Shown here in pieces: positions 27,790-36,356 of a DNA stretch of 64,000 nucleotides (position 1 is its first letter; every line of letters starts with the position of its first letter). Source of the DNA: Marinomonas fungiae. Lineage in GTDB: Bacteria > Pseudomonadota > Gammaproteobacteria > Pseudomonadales > Marinomonadaceae. Location of the stretch: assembly GCF_001418205.1 (NCBI RefSeq), contig NZ_LIQF01000014.1, positions 23,874-87,873 of the forward strand, given 5' to 3'. The notes below the pieces were generated by a model. It worked only from the letters and a program-made list of their open reading frames with translations. It made no database searches and was not told the DNA's origin. Position numbers and translations under genes: made by a program.

Positions 27790-28563
27790 ATGAAACATAA
27801 AACCGTTTTAATTACTGGCGCAGCCAGTGGAATTGGCCTTGAAATCGCACTAGCGTTCCTTAAACAAGGCGCCAATGTTGCCATTATCGACTTTAACCAA
27901 ACTGCTTTGGATCAAGTCGCTAGGGATCTGACCCGTTTCTCCACACAGCTTTGTTTATTGCAGAGTGACGTCACGGATGAAGTGCATTTTGAAAATGCGA
28001 TGGATCGAGCCATTGAGCACTTTGGCAAAGTAGACATTTTGATCAACAACGCAGGCATTCAACATGTGGCACCGATTGAAGAGTTCCCTACTGAGCGCTA
28101 TCGACAGTTAATCGACATCATGCTAATTGCTCCGTTTGTTGCCATTAAGAAACTAATGCCATTAATGAAGGAACAAGGCTTTGGCCGTATTATCAATATG
28201 GCGTCAATCAACGGTCTAATCGGCTTCGCTGGAAAAGCGGGCTATAACTCGGCAAAACATGGTGTCATTGGTCTTACTAAAGTTGCAGCTTTGGAAGCGG
28301 CTCATTACGGTGTGACGGTCAACGCACTATGCCCAGGCTACGTGGACACCCCGTTGGTTCGCAACCAGCTCAAAGACTTAGCCAGCACTCGCGGTGTCGC
28401 TCTAGAAGAAGTTTTAGAAGAGGTTATCTGGCCTTTGGTGCCACAAAAGCGATTATTGGATGTGGAAGAGATCTCGGACTACTGCTTGTATTTGACCAGC
28501 GCCTCCGCGAAAGGCATCACCGGTCAAGCCGTTGTTATTGATGGTGGCTATACTTGCCAATAG
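27790..28563 (+). CDS. bdhA: D-3-hydroxybutyrate dehydrogenase (SDR family)
   Basis: This is a 257-residue short-chain dehydrogenase. The NAD site is TGAASGIG, followed by NNAGIQHVAPIEEFP. The catalytic triad Ser-Tyr-Lys is in NMASINGL and YNSAKHG, and the end is VIDGGYTCQ. These blocks match bacterial 3-hydroxybutyrate dehydrogenases, which give acetoacetate. Acetoacetate then feeds the atoDAB enzymes encoded 6 kb away. It is the last gene of the TRAP operon, 15 bases after dctM. Confidence 0.92.
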   Translation: MKHKTVLITGAASGIGLEIALAFLKQGANVAIIDFNQTALDQVARDLTRFSTQLCLLQSDVTDEVHFENAMDRAIEHFGKVDILINNAGIQHVAPIEEFPTERYRQLIDIMLIAPFVAIKKLMPLMKEQGFGRIINMASINGLIGFAGKAGYNSAKHGVIGLTKVAALEAAHYGVTVNALCPGYVDTPLVRNQLKDLASTRGVALEEVLEEVIWPLVPQKRLLDVEEISDYCLYLTSASAKGITGQAVVIDGGYTCQ

Positions 28564-28575
28564 TTTTTAGGCATA

Positions 28576-28608
28576 GGGGACATCTTACTGCCAAAGGTAA
28601 GGCGTCCC
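28576..28608. terminator. Imperfect hairpin between convergent genes
   Basis: GGGACATCTTAC and GTAAGGCGTCCC form a 12-bp stem with two mismatches in the 54-base gap between bdhA and the convergent DMT gene. No long T tract is present, so this is a probable bidirectional terminator. Confidence 0.5.
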
Positions 28609-28617
28609 ATAGCAGAA

Positions 28618-29526
28618 TTATAGGGAGTCAACTGAGCGCTTTCTTAGCCTTGGTCGATACTCACTGATCAGCAGACCTAACACTACAAACACGCCGCCCA
28701 ACATTGCCACTGCAGGTAAGCGCTCTCCTGCAATGCGACCAATGATGCCGGCCCAAACAGGCTCGCCAGCATAAATAATAGCAGCGGTAGAGGAATCCAC
28801 ACTGCGTTGCGCCCAGTTCATAGTAAGCTGAATACAAGCACTGGCTAAACTCAGTCCACCAATGATGCCCACTAACGCCCAAGAGAAATCAGGAAACGCA
28901 GTCTCCCCGACGATTGGCATACTGATAAAGGCAAAAACAGCGGCAAAAAACAGCTGCAAAATCGTGACATTTTTAAGGTTAACACTTGGGGCAAAGTGGC
29001 TAATCAGAATGATCTCAATGGCCAAAGCAATCGTGCTTAGGGCGGTAATGATGTGACCAAAGTTCATGGATTGTGAGCTGGAACCACCGCCAGAAAGCAC
29101 CACTAATCCCATAAATGCCACTAATGCTCCGATACACGTCATGTAATGCGGGACTTTTTTGAACACCAAAAACAAGATAAATGGCACTAAAGGAACATAA
29201 AGGGCCGTAATAAATGCTGACTCACTACTGGTGATGTATTGCATCCCCACGGTTTGAGAACCATAGCCCGCAGTAATAGAGAGCCCTATGGCTATTGCAG
29301 CAATCAGATCAGCTTTTGTCGTACGTCTTAGCGATTCGAATGACAATATCCCAATGACCAACGACGCCATCAGGAATCGGCAAGCGACAAAAAACATAGG
29401 AGAGCTTAGCGTTATGCCAAATTTCACCACCACAAACGTCCCACCCCAGACCACTGTCACCATGAACAACGCGGTTTTAGGGCCTATCCAGCGGGCCAAC
29501 CATAGCAAGACTGTGTTTTGAAACAT
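28618..29526 (-). CDS. EamA/DMT-family membrane transporter
   Basis: Ten predicted TM helices lie in two EamA halves (TVVWGGTFVVVKFGI at the start of the first, ILQLFFAAVFAF and YAGEPVWAGIIGRIAGERL in the second). DMT proteins of this type export amino acids or metabolites; the cargo is unknown. A frame from 29643 adds a Cys-rich, unlikely N-terminus. The ATG at 29524-29526 gives a normal start (MFQNTVLLWLARWIG). Confidence 0.85.
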   Translation of the reverse strand: MFQNTVLLWLARWIGPKTALFMVTVVWGGTFVVVKFGITLSSPMFFVACRFLMASLVIGILSFESLRRTTKADLIAAIAIGLSITAGYGSQTVGMQYITSSESAFITALYVPLVPFILFLVFKKVPHYMTCIGALVAFMGLVVLSGGGSSSQSMNFGHIITALSTIALAIEIILISHFAPSVNLKNVTILQLFFAAVFAFISMPIVGETAFPDFSWALVGIIGGLSLASACIQLTMNWAQRSVDSSTAAIIYAGEPVWAGIIGRIAGERLPAVAMLGGVFVVLGLLISEYRPRLRKRSVDSL

Positions 29527-29734
29527 TAAGAGCGCTCTTGTACATTTTTGTAATATGACGCACAAGCTATCACAGCAACAATTCACAGATAAAGCATGTG
29601 TTAGTCGAAATAAGTTAGGCTTAATAGTTCGTCCAAGAAACAAACATTAAATAAATTCACCAAAACCTGAATATCTCAAATTTTACTCATAGTAAATCAT
29701 TCTATACAGTGCCCTTATACATCGTTGCTGTTAA

Positions 29735-29785
29735 GCCACTTGGGAGAACCCCCAAGCAGGCAAGGACAAACCGGGAGTCCCTCCC
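29735..29785 (+). promoter_or_regulatory. Structured leader upstream of mesX
   Basis: Two stem-loops precede mesX. The first (29735-29761) has an outer GCC/GGC pair and an inner CTTGGG/CCCAAG stem around AGAACC. The second (29773-29785) is GGGAG-TCC-CTCCC, 24 bases before the start codon. I could not match this to SAM-I, SAM-IV, SAH, THF or cobalamin riboswitch cores, so the class is unknown. The 283-base gap 29527-29809 shows nothing else clear except AT-rich promoter-like sequence. Confidence 0.5.
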
Positions 29786-29809
29786 AACAAGATAGGATGA
29801 CAGATCACT

Positions 29810-30787
29810 ATGAGCCACGAATTTACTTACTCAATTTCGAAAATTCGCTTTGACGAAGACTACCAACCTTCAGCAAAAACACGCATCACCACCAACTTCG
29901 CTAACCTAGCGCGAGGTGAGCGTCGCCAGCAAAACTTGCGAGATACTTTGAGTATGATGAATAACCGCTTTAATACGCTGGCTCATTGGGACAACCCTAC
30001 TGGCAACCGTTATGCCCTTGAGCTTGATATCGTGTCGGTTGACATCGACATTGAAGGCAAAGGCGAAACTTTTCCTAGTATAGAAGTGCTAAAAACCACG
30101 ATTATTGATCAGCAAACCAATGAACGTATCGATGGACTGATTGGCAATAACTTCTCATCCTATGTGCGCGACTATGATTTTAGTGTGGTACTGCCTGAGC
30201 ACAATAAAGGTCAGACCGACTTTAGCGTCCCTGAAGACTTTGGCGCGTTGCATGGCAAGATCTTCCAGCACTTTGTGCGCTCTGACGTTTACAAGACAAA
30301 CTTTAAAAAGTTGCCCGTTATTTGCTTAAGTGTGTCAGAAACCAAAACCTACCAACGCACGGAAAACAAGCACCCTATTCTTGGCTACGAGTATGTGCCT
30401 AATGAATCATCGCTGACCGAAGCTTACTTTAAGAAAATGGGGCTGCAGGTGCGCTACTTTATGCCTGCCAACAGTGCGGCACCGCTAGCGTTTTACTTCT
30501 ACGGTAACCTATTAAACGATTACACCAATTTAGAGCTGATTGGCACGATCAGTACCATGGAGACTTTCCAGAAGATCTATCGCCCAGAGATCTACAATGC
30601 CAATGCAGCAGCGGGTGAGCGCTTTAAACCTAGCCTAAAACATCCTGATCACTCGTTAACACAGATTCAATATGACCGCGAAGAGCGCAGCCAATTAGCT
30701 GCAAAACAAGGAAAGTTTACTGAGGAGCACTTTATTAAACCTTATCAAACAATTCTTGAACAATGGTCCAGAAATATTGCCCTTTAA
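29810..30787 (+). CDS. mesX: MesX (DUF1852), oxygen-dependent partner of methionine synthase MesD
   Basis: The 325-residue protein belongs to the DUF1852 family. From published work on folate-independent methionine synthases, this protein (MesX) is needed together with MesD and oxygen, and is thought to be an oxygenase. The gene lies 28 bases upstream of the MetE-like gene and is always next to it in known cases (established context, from memory). No signal peptide or TM segment is seen. The start ATG at 29810 follows AGGA by 12 bases, a long spacing that may reflect leader control. Confidence 0.85.
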   Translation: MSHEFTYSISKIRFDEDYQPSAKTRITTNFANLARGERRQQNLRDTLSMMNNRFNTLAHWDNPTGNRYALELDIVSVDIDIEGKGETFPSIEVLKTTIIDQQTNERIDGLIGNNFSSYVRDYDFSVVLPEHNKGQTDFSVPEDFGALHGKIFQHFVRSDVYKTNFKKLPVICLSVSETKTYQRTENKHPILGYEYVPNESSLTEAYFKKMGLQVRYFMPANSAAPLAFYFYGNLLNDYTNLELIGTISTMETFQKIYRPEIYNANAAAGERFKPSLKHPDHSLTQIQYDREERSQLAAKQGKFTEEHFIKPYQTILEQWSRNIAL

Positions 30788-30815
30788 AAATCGATAAGGA
30801 AAAGAGCTACTCATT

Positions 30816-31853
30816 ATGAAAACATTACTCCCGACTTCTACCGCTGGCAGCCTGCCAAAACCTTCTTGGCTAGCAGAACCCGAAACACTGTGGTCGCCAT
30901 GGAAACTTGCTGGCGATGAACTGATTGCAGCCAAGCAAGACGCTCTGCGCGTGGCATTACAAGAGCAAAGTCTTGCCGGAACAGACATCGTTAGCGATGG
31001 CGAACAAACGCGCCAGCATTTTGTTACGACCTTTATCGAGCACCTCAACGGTGTCGATTTCGCAAATCGTAAAACCGTGAAGATCCGTGATCGCTACGAC
31101 GCTAGCGTGCCAGTGGTCGTAAGCGAAGTATCACGACAAAAACCTGTCTTTGTCGAGGATGCTAAGTTCTTACGCCAACAAACCAAACAACCGATCAAAT
31201 GGGCGCTACCGGGCCCTATGACGATGGTTGATACCCTGTATGACGACCATTACCACAGTCGTGAAAAGCTCGCTTGGGAATTCGCCAAGATTCTTAATCA
31301 GGAAGCGAAAGAGCTCGAAGCCGTGGGCGTGGATATCATCCAGTTTGATGAGCCAGCGTTTAATGTCTTCTTTGAAGAAGTGAATGATTGGGGGATTGCC
31401 TGTCTAGAGCGCGCCATTGAAGGTCTCAAATGTGAGACCGCGGTGCATATTTGCTATGGCTACGGCATCAAGGCTAATACAGACTGGAAGAAAACATTAG
31501 GCTCGGAATGGCGTCAGTACGAAGAGATTTTCCCTAAACTACAAGCGTCTAATATCGACATTATCTCGTTGGAGTGTCACAACTCACATGTACCCATGGA
31601 GCTGATGGAGTTAGTCCGAGGCAAAAAAATCATGGTCGGCGCCATCGACGTCGCCACCAATACCATCGAAACACCTGAAGAAGTAGCGACCACACTTCGA
31701 GAAGCCCTGAAATACGTGGATGCTGACAAGCTTTACCCATGCACCAATTGTGGCATGGCCCCTCTTTCACGCGAAGTGGCTCGCGGCAAGCTCCAAGCAC
31801 TTAGCGCTGGGGCTGAAATTATTCGTAACGAACTAGCCACTTCAAACGATTGA
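30816..31853 (+). CDS. mesD: MesD, core cobalamin- and folate-independent methionine synthase
   Basis: The 345-residue protein corresponds only to the C-terminal half of MetE and lacks the folate-binding N-terminal half. The Zn/homocysteine site is visible in the family blocks IQFDEPAFN, HICYGYG and CTNCGMAPLSR. With MesX it should methylate homocysteine using a non-folate methyl donor. It follows mesX by 28 bases and ends at a rho-independent terminator. Confidence 0.88.
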   Translation: MKTLLPTSTAGSLPKPSWLAEPETLWSPWKLAGDELIAAKQDALRVALQEQSLAGTDIVSDGEQTRQHFVTTFIEHLNGVDFANRKTVKIRDRYDASVPVVVSEVSRQKPVFVEDAKFLRQQTKQPIKWALPGPMTMVDTLYDDHYHSREKLAWEFAKILNQEAKELEAVGVDIIQFDEPAFNVFFEEVNDWGIACLERAIEGLKCETAVHICYGYGIKANTDWKKTLGSEWRQYEEIFPKLQASNIDIISLECHNSHVPMELMELVRGKKIMVGAIDVATNTIETPEEVATTLREALKYVDADKLYPCTNCGMAPLSREVARGKLQALSAGAEIIRNELATSND

Positions 31854-31873
31854 TATAAATTTAAGAAACAAAA

Positions 31874-31934
31874 AGACGCCCTTGGGCGTCTCAGGCTTGA
31901 TAATAAAATCCTCGCCTTCGTGCGGGGATTTTTA
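31874..31934 (+). terminator. Two hairpins ending the mesXD transcript
   Basis: AGACGCCC-TT-GGGCGTCT at 31874-31891 is a perfect palindrome. On the minus strand it is followed by TTTTGTTT. AAAATCCTCGC / GCGGGGATTTT at 31905-31932, with a 6-base loop and a T run, is a standard terminator on the plus strand. Confidence 0.75.
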
Positions 31935-32187
31935 TAATAGCCTCATGCTTGAAGAACGCCCCTACAGATATCTCCTATGTTAATAAACTCCGTTTGTTAA
32001 CAAGATCAAACACCAATCACTTTTCGGAAAGTTTTCCCTCATTGCGAGCTTATATTCATTAGAAAGCCCGCCTCAGGTTCCTGACAAAATGATATGACAT
32101 TGAAGCTATCCGCCTAAGCAGACAAAAATCAAAGCACTCTAAACTAACGAGTGTTAATAGAGGTACTTATACTTTCGTTAGGACATC
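31935..32187. other. Intergenic stretch without a recognisable gene
   Basis: Together with the terminators this forms a 334-base gap between mesD and the convergent PrpD-type gene. The only structure seen is a 7-bp inverted repeat CTAACGA / TCGTTAG with a long spacer near 32143-32181. No RNA gene or credible small frame was found. Confidence 0.4.
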
Positions 32188-33525
32188 CTAAAAACGGAAT
32201 ATAGCAATGGGAACATCCTCTGAATTTAATACGCTATCCTCTAACAGAATTTGTTGACTTTCAGTAAGTATGCCTTGTGTTAACTCTCGGTATTTCTCCA
32301 CTAACTCCGCATCACTGAGAGGATCTTCAGGATCTCCTTTACGAGTTTTCTGATGATGCTCAATCAGGCTTCCATTGCTCAAAGTAATGATCACTTTTGC
32401 CGATCTCACACTAGGGTATAAAGCACTCAGGCCTTCATCTCGGTGAACCTTAATCCGTTTCGCAAACTCCCGAATATCTTGGCGCTGTAAAGTTTCTTCA
32501 CTAAAAGCATGCAGACGAGCTTTACCCGTCAAACAGTGAACCGCGACGCAATACTGCAAACTAAAACGAGCCTGCTGGGCATCATCTGGGAAGGGACGAT
32601 CACACATTTTTTTGGTTGCATCGTACCCGTACACATCTATGGATTGAATATCAGCATAAGTAAGTTGGTACTTTTTCAAAACATGTCCAACTCCATCAAT
32701 AGCTGGGAATATATGCCCACAACAACCATGATTCTTGATGGTCATTCTAGTGATAGGAGTCCAGTCGTACATGCCATCAAAGGCTTTATCCCAATTTACC
32801 GTCGCCTCAGTCGTCGCATTGGCCCAGCCATACAATCCACTCAAGCTATCAATGGAGGTTTCTACACCCGCCAATGCTGACTTGCCCGCTAGAATTCCAG
32901 CTTGAGCCGCATGACCTGCATGTAGTGCTTTTGTCATGCCTTTCCCTTGTAGATTAGCTTGATGTCCGCCAGCAAAACTACTAGCAATGCCTATGGCGTG
33001 CATGATCTGCTCTTGAGTTCCTGATGCCAACATTACAGTTGCCACAGCAGCACCAATCGTGCCCACGGTCGAAGTTGTGTGCCAATACTTATAATGCGCT
33101 GGCTGGATAGCCAATGCTAAGCGGCACCCTACTTCATAGCCTGCAATAATGGAGCGATGTAAAACGTCAAGCGAAACGGCTTCTTGCTGAGCAACCGCAA
33201 GCGCGGCCGAAATAGTCGGGCTACCTGGATGATAGCCGCCGTCTTTGAAAATATCATCGAACTCTACAGTGTGACTGGCCACCCCATTGATGAAAGCAGC
33301 ATAACTTGCCGAAACATAATCACTATCCACATAGGAATAAGCTTTACCTACCCCTTTGTCTAGAACATCTTTTAATTCAGTACAAGGACTTCTTATTGCG
33401 CCCGGTAATGTTGTTGCATACCAATCTAATAATACTCGCCGGGTAGCCCTTAAAACATCGTCAGACAATGAACAATGCTGCCAGTGAAAGGCTAATTCAG
33501 ATAGTTCAATAATTGGATTTTTCAA
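32188..33525 (-). CDS. MmgE/PrpD-family protein (2-methylcitrate dehydratase / cis-aconitate decarboxylase-like)
   Basis: The 445-residue protein has the MmgE/PrpD all-helical N-terminal domain and C-terminal lid. Visible blocks are DWYATTLPGAIRSPCTEL, HTVEFDDIFKDGGYHPGSP, KALHAGHAAQAGILAGKSA and KNHGCCGHIFPAIDG. The family dehydrates or decarboxylates tricarboxylates and related acids; the substrate is unknown. The start is a TTG at 33523-33525 with GGAG six bases upstream. The longer TTG at 33537 overlaps that ribosome site. It lies downstream of tctC on the same strand, consistent with a role on the imported acid. Confidence 0.85.
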   Translation of the reverse strand: MKNPIIELSELAFHWQHCSLSDDVLRATRRVLLDWYATTLPGAIRSPCTELKDVLDKGVGKAYSYVDSDYVSASYAAFINGVASHTVEFDDIFKDGGYHPGSPTISAALAVAQQEAVSLDVLHRSIIAGYEVGCRLALAIQPAHYKYWHTTSTVGTIGAAVATVMLASGTQEQIMHAIGIASSFAGGHQANLQGKGMTKALHAGHAAQAGILAGKSALAGVETSIDSLSGLYGWANATTEATVNWDKAFDGMYDWTPITRMTIKNHGCCGHIFPAIDGVGHVLKKYQLTYADIQSIDVYGYDATKKMCDRPFPDDAQQARFSLQYCVAVHCLTGKARLHAFSEETLQRQDIREFAKRIKVHRDEGLSALYPSVRSAKVIITLSNGSLIEHHQKTRKGDPEDPLSDAELVEKYRELTQGILTESQQILLEDSVLNSEDVPIAIFRF

Positions 33526-33575
33526 GTAAAACTCCAAAAAGCAAATGTTAATAATCTTTTGACTCTAGTAAAAAG

Positions 33576-33600
33576 AAAAAAGGGCGTAGCTGCCCTTTTC
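33576..33600 (-). terminator. Terminator between tctC and the PrpD-type gene
   Basis: On the minus strand AAAAGGGC-AGCTAC-GCCCTTTT is followed by TTCTTTTT, a good rho-independent terminator. It would limit read-through from tctC into the PrpD-type gene. Confidence 0.75.
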
Positions 33601-33611
33601 TTTTTATTTAA

Positions 33612-34583
33612 TTATTCAATAACGCCTGCTTTCTTTAGATTGTATTCCGCCAACTCTGAAATTCGATTAGCGGCTTTGTAATACTCAACTGGACCTAGCC
33701 AAGAGTCAATAACCCCTGAGTTTCTCGCATAGGTTTGATAATCCTCATCCAACATCGCTTTATGGAATGCATCAGCAATTTGCTCCTGTGTTTCTTCAGG
33801 GATGCCTTTAGGTCCAAATACTCCTCGTAACTGCACCCAGCTGTTATCAACGTTATAACCTTGATCTGAGAAGGTTTTGATACTCTCATAACCATCTAGA
33901 GGCTGCATGCCATGAACCCCTAAGCCCTTAATTCGGCCAGCATCAAAGAAAGATTTCGCACCGCCCAGACTCGACATACCAACGTCAATATGCCCACCAA
34001 GTAAAGCTGCAACAATATCTGGCGTAGAGTTAAACGCGACCCAGTTAAGCTCCACACCCGCCGCTTCAGCATACATACTCATACTAATGTATTGAGTCGA
34101 CCCAACAGGACCAAAGCCTCCTACATTAATCGTGCGTTTTTTAGCGGCTTGTTCTAGATCCTTAAGATCATTTAAATCTGAATCGGCACGAACATACATT
34201 AAATTCTGGTCTTCTTGGGTCGTTGCAATCCAAGAAAAATCATCTAAGGCGAATGTTCCTTTTAAGTTATCCACCATACCGGTGAAATGAGAAAGCGTGT
34301 TAATGCCTAATGTTTGACCATCAGGCTTCGCTGAACGTACACGCGCCATCTGCGAAGCACCACCGCCACCAGGAGAGTTGACTACAATAATATTCTCGCC
34401 AATCTGAGGCTCAAGCGATTTTGCTAAGGTACGAATAAAGATATCGGACGACCCGCCAGCCTTAGTATGCATATAAATGGTGACAGGGCCATTAGGCCAC
34501 TTTTCCTCTGCTATAGCACCTAAACTAACGGTTGCTACGACTGTAGCTACGGCGACTTTACCTAAGATTGATTTTATAGACAT
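33612..34583 (-). CDS. tctC: TctC-type tripartite tricarboxylate transporter receptor (copy 1)
   Basis: This is a 323-residue periplasmic binding protein. A signal peptide ends after AIA. The Bug/TctC features are WPNGPVTIYMHTKAGGSSD, INSPGGGGAS-type (VNSPGGGGASQMARVR), TPDIVAALLGGHIDVG, and GIPEETQEQIADAFHKAM. No permease genes adjoin it; tctB-tctA lie 13 kb away. It is a close paralogue of the receptor at 36357-37355. Confidence 0.92.
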   Translation of the reverse strand: MSIKSILGKVAVATVVATVSLGAIAEEKWPNGPVTIYMHTKAGGSSDIFIRTLAKSLEPQIGENIIVVNSPGGGGASQMARVRSAKPDGQTLGINTLSHFTGMVDNLKGTFALDDFSWIATTQEDQNLMYVRADSDLNDLKDLEQAAKKRTINVGGFGPVGSTQYISMSMYAEAAGVELNWVAFNSTPDIVAALLGGHIDVGMSSLGGAKSFFDAGRIKGLGVHGMQPLDGYESIKTFSDQGYNVDNSWVQLRGVFGPKGIPEETQEQIADAFHKAMLDEDYQTYARNSGVIDSWLGPVEYYKAANRISELAEYNLKKAGVIE

Positions 34584-34721
34584 GCTATTACCTTCTTTCT
34601 TTTTATAAGTGGTTTTACGAACACTATGATCGTCTCACCGTTGCATCATCCATAAAACTAAATATATGTAAGGCCTGCCCTAACTTTTAATCACTTTTCT
34701 CTCTTTTGATCGTTAGAATCA

Positions 34722-35603
34722 CTACCTTTCCATTGTCTCTCTTATCCACTTGAGAAACTTCAGCAGTGCATCACTGGGTGATGCTTTGTTAGACCAAACA
34801 AGATAATAGCTTTCTCCTGGCTTGTAAGATTCAGGGAAAGGCGACACCAACTGGCCTTTCTCAATCATTCCTTCAACAAACACTTTCACTGCCAATGCCA
34901 CTCCCATACCCATAGAAGCCGCCTCATAAGCGGAAGAAGAATAATCAAAACGAATACCTTTGTGATTATTAAAGGCAATTTTTTTGGAATTAAACCATCC
35001 TTCCCAATCATGATTACGCGCCAATGAATGTAATAAAGTCACACCTTGAAGATCCTCTGGTTTTGAGATTTGGTGGTTCTCTAGAAATTCAGGGCTGCAT
35101 ACGGGAATAAGCTCGATATCAACAAGCTTCTCGGCATGCAATTCTGGCCAATCACCAAATCCTGAGCGTATCGCAGCATCAATATTCTGTGTTTCAAAGT
35201 CTACTGGCTTAAGCGACGAAGATATCCGCACTTCAGTCGCTTCAAAACGCTTGTGAAAGTCAGCTAACCTAGGTATTAACCAACGCTGCGAAAAAGTTGT
35301 GTAGGACTGTATAGATAAAATGTCTCTACGCCCCCTACGGGAAACCTTTCGTGCCGCATCGGCAATGTCTTGAAAGGCGCTCTCTATCCCATCAAACAGC
35401 TCTTTACCTTCATCCGTTAATTCAATACCACGGTGCAAGCGTTTAAAAAGTGCTACTCCCAAATAATCCTCTAAAACTTTGACCTGTCTGCTTACAGCAA
35501 CTTGCGAAACATTTAAATCTTCTGCTGCTGCGGTCAAACTCAAAAGACGTGCAGCCGATTCAAAGGCTTTGAGGGGGTTAAGTGGTGGCAAAGGCTGTTT
35601 CAT
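34722..35603 (-). CDS. LysR-family regulator (GcvA-like)
   Basis: The 293-residue protein opens LPPLNPLKAFESAARLLSLTAAAEDLNVSQVAVSRQV (key parts: LNPLKAFE and VSQVAVSRQVKVLE), as in the GcvA subgroup, and has a C-terminal effector domain. It lies between two tctC genes and is divergent from a thioesterase gene, so it likely controls this catabolic cluster. The 147-base divergent spacer contains TAGCCATAAC and TTAGTC repeats that could hold its site. Confidence 0.9.
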   Translation of the reverse strand: MKQPLPPLNPLKAFESAARLLSLTAAAEDLNVSQVAVSRQVKVLEDYLGVALFKRLHRGIELTDEGKELFDGIESAFQDIADAARKVSRRGRRDILSIQSYTTFSQRWLIPRLADFHKRFEATEVRISSSLKPVDFETQNIDAAIRSGFGDWPELHAEKLVDIELIPVCSPEFLENHQISKPEDLQGVTLLHSLARNHDWEGWFNSKKIAFNNHKGIRFDYSSSAYEAASMGMGVALAVKVFVEGMIEKGQLVSPFPESYKPGESYYLVWSNKASPSDALLKFLKWIRETMER

Positions 35604-35750
35604 AATTGACCTACTATCGGTAAGTGTAGGTGGGTATCATTAGCCATAACTTTTTGTTAGTCAAGGTCATTATTGTCAGTCAAATCAGCATAGTAAATCA
35701 AAACCAATTGACTAAAATAAAAGCTTCTCAGTATCTAAGCCAAGGTAACT

Positions 35751-36146
35751 ATGTTGCATACTACTATTATCCAGCCAAGATTTTCCGAAACCGATAAGTT
35801 AGGACATATCAGTAACACGGTACTTCCTGTGTGGATGGCCGAATCACGATCATCTTTTTGTAGAAGCGCATTAGAAATTACTCAACCTTGGGTAGTTGCT
35901 AATATTTCTATCGACTTTGTCAAAGAGATATTCCACGGCGATAACGTTGTGATCACGACATCCGTGCATCGAATTGGCTCTAAATCGATCTCGTTCTATC
36001 AAGAAATATTTCAGAACAATACCCTCTGCGCTTTAGGAAAAACCACAGTGGTATGTATCGATGAACATAATAAAAGCTGCTCTGTACCAGAAGAATGCAA
36101 AGACAAGCTTTCAGGATATCTTAAATATCAAGATGAAATAGCATAG
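35751..36146 (+). CDS. Acyl-CoA thioesterase (hotdog fold)
   Basis: The 131-residue 4HBT-type domain has the motif RFSETDKLGHISNTVLPVWMAESR (Asp of the active site in ETD, then H-x-x-N-x), followed by VVANISIDFVKEI. The substrate is probably a CoA ester of the neighbouring pathway, where it could release CoA from dead-end esters (inference). It is divergent from the LysR gene. Confidence 0.82.
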   Translation: MLHTTIIQPRFSETDKLGHISNTVLPVWMAESRSSFCRSALEITQPWVVANISIDFVKEIFHGDNVVITTSVHRIGSKSISFYQEIFQNNTLCALGKTTVVCIDEHNKSCSVPEECKDKLSGYLKYQDEIA

Positions 36147-36356
36147 TAAACTTGACTACCTGATTAGACACAAAAAAGTCACCTCATCACAATACAGATT
36201 TAAACAAGGTCATTAAGTAAAAAATACGCCCTCCTAACCTTTGGTCACCCAAGCCATGACTTATGGTCAGTAGCTCATAACTCCATCATCTGAGACTCTT
36301 CCAATGGGAAATCCCCTGCTCTTCCAACAAAAATAAACAAGAAGGGAGATCATCAC

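Noticed and set aside
29735..29785. SAM, SAH, THF or cobalamin riboswitch
   Set aside because: The conserved cores of those classes are not visible. I keep it only as an unassigned structured leader.
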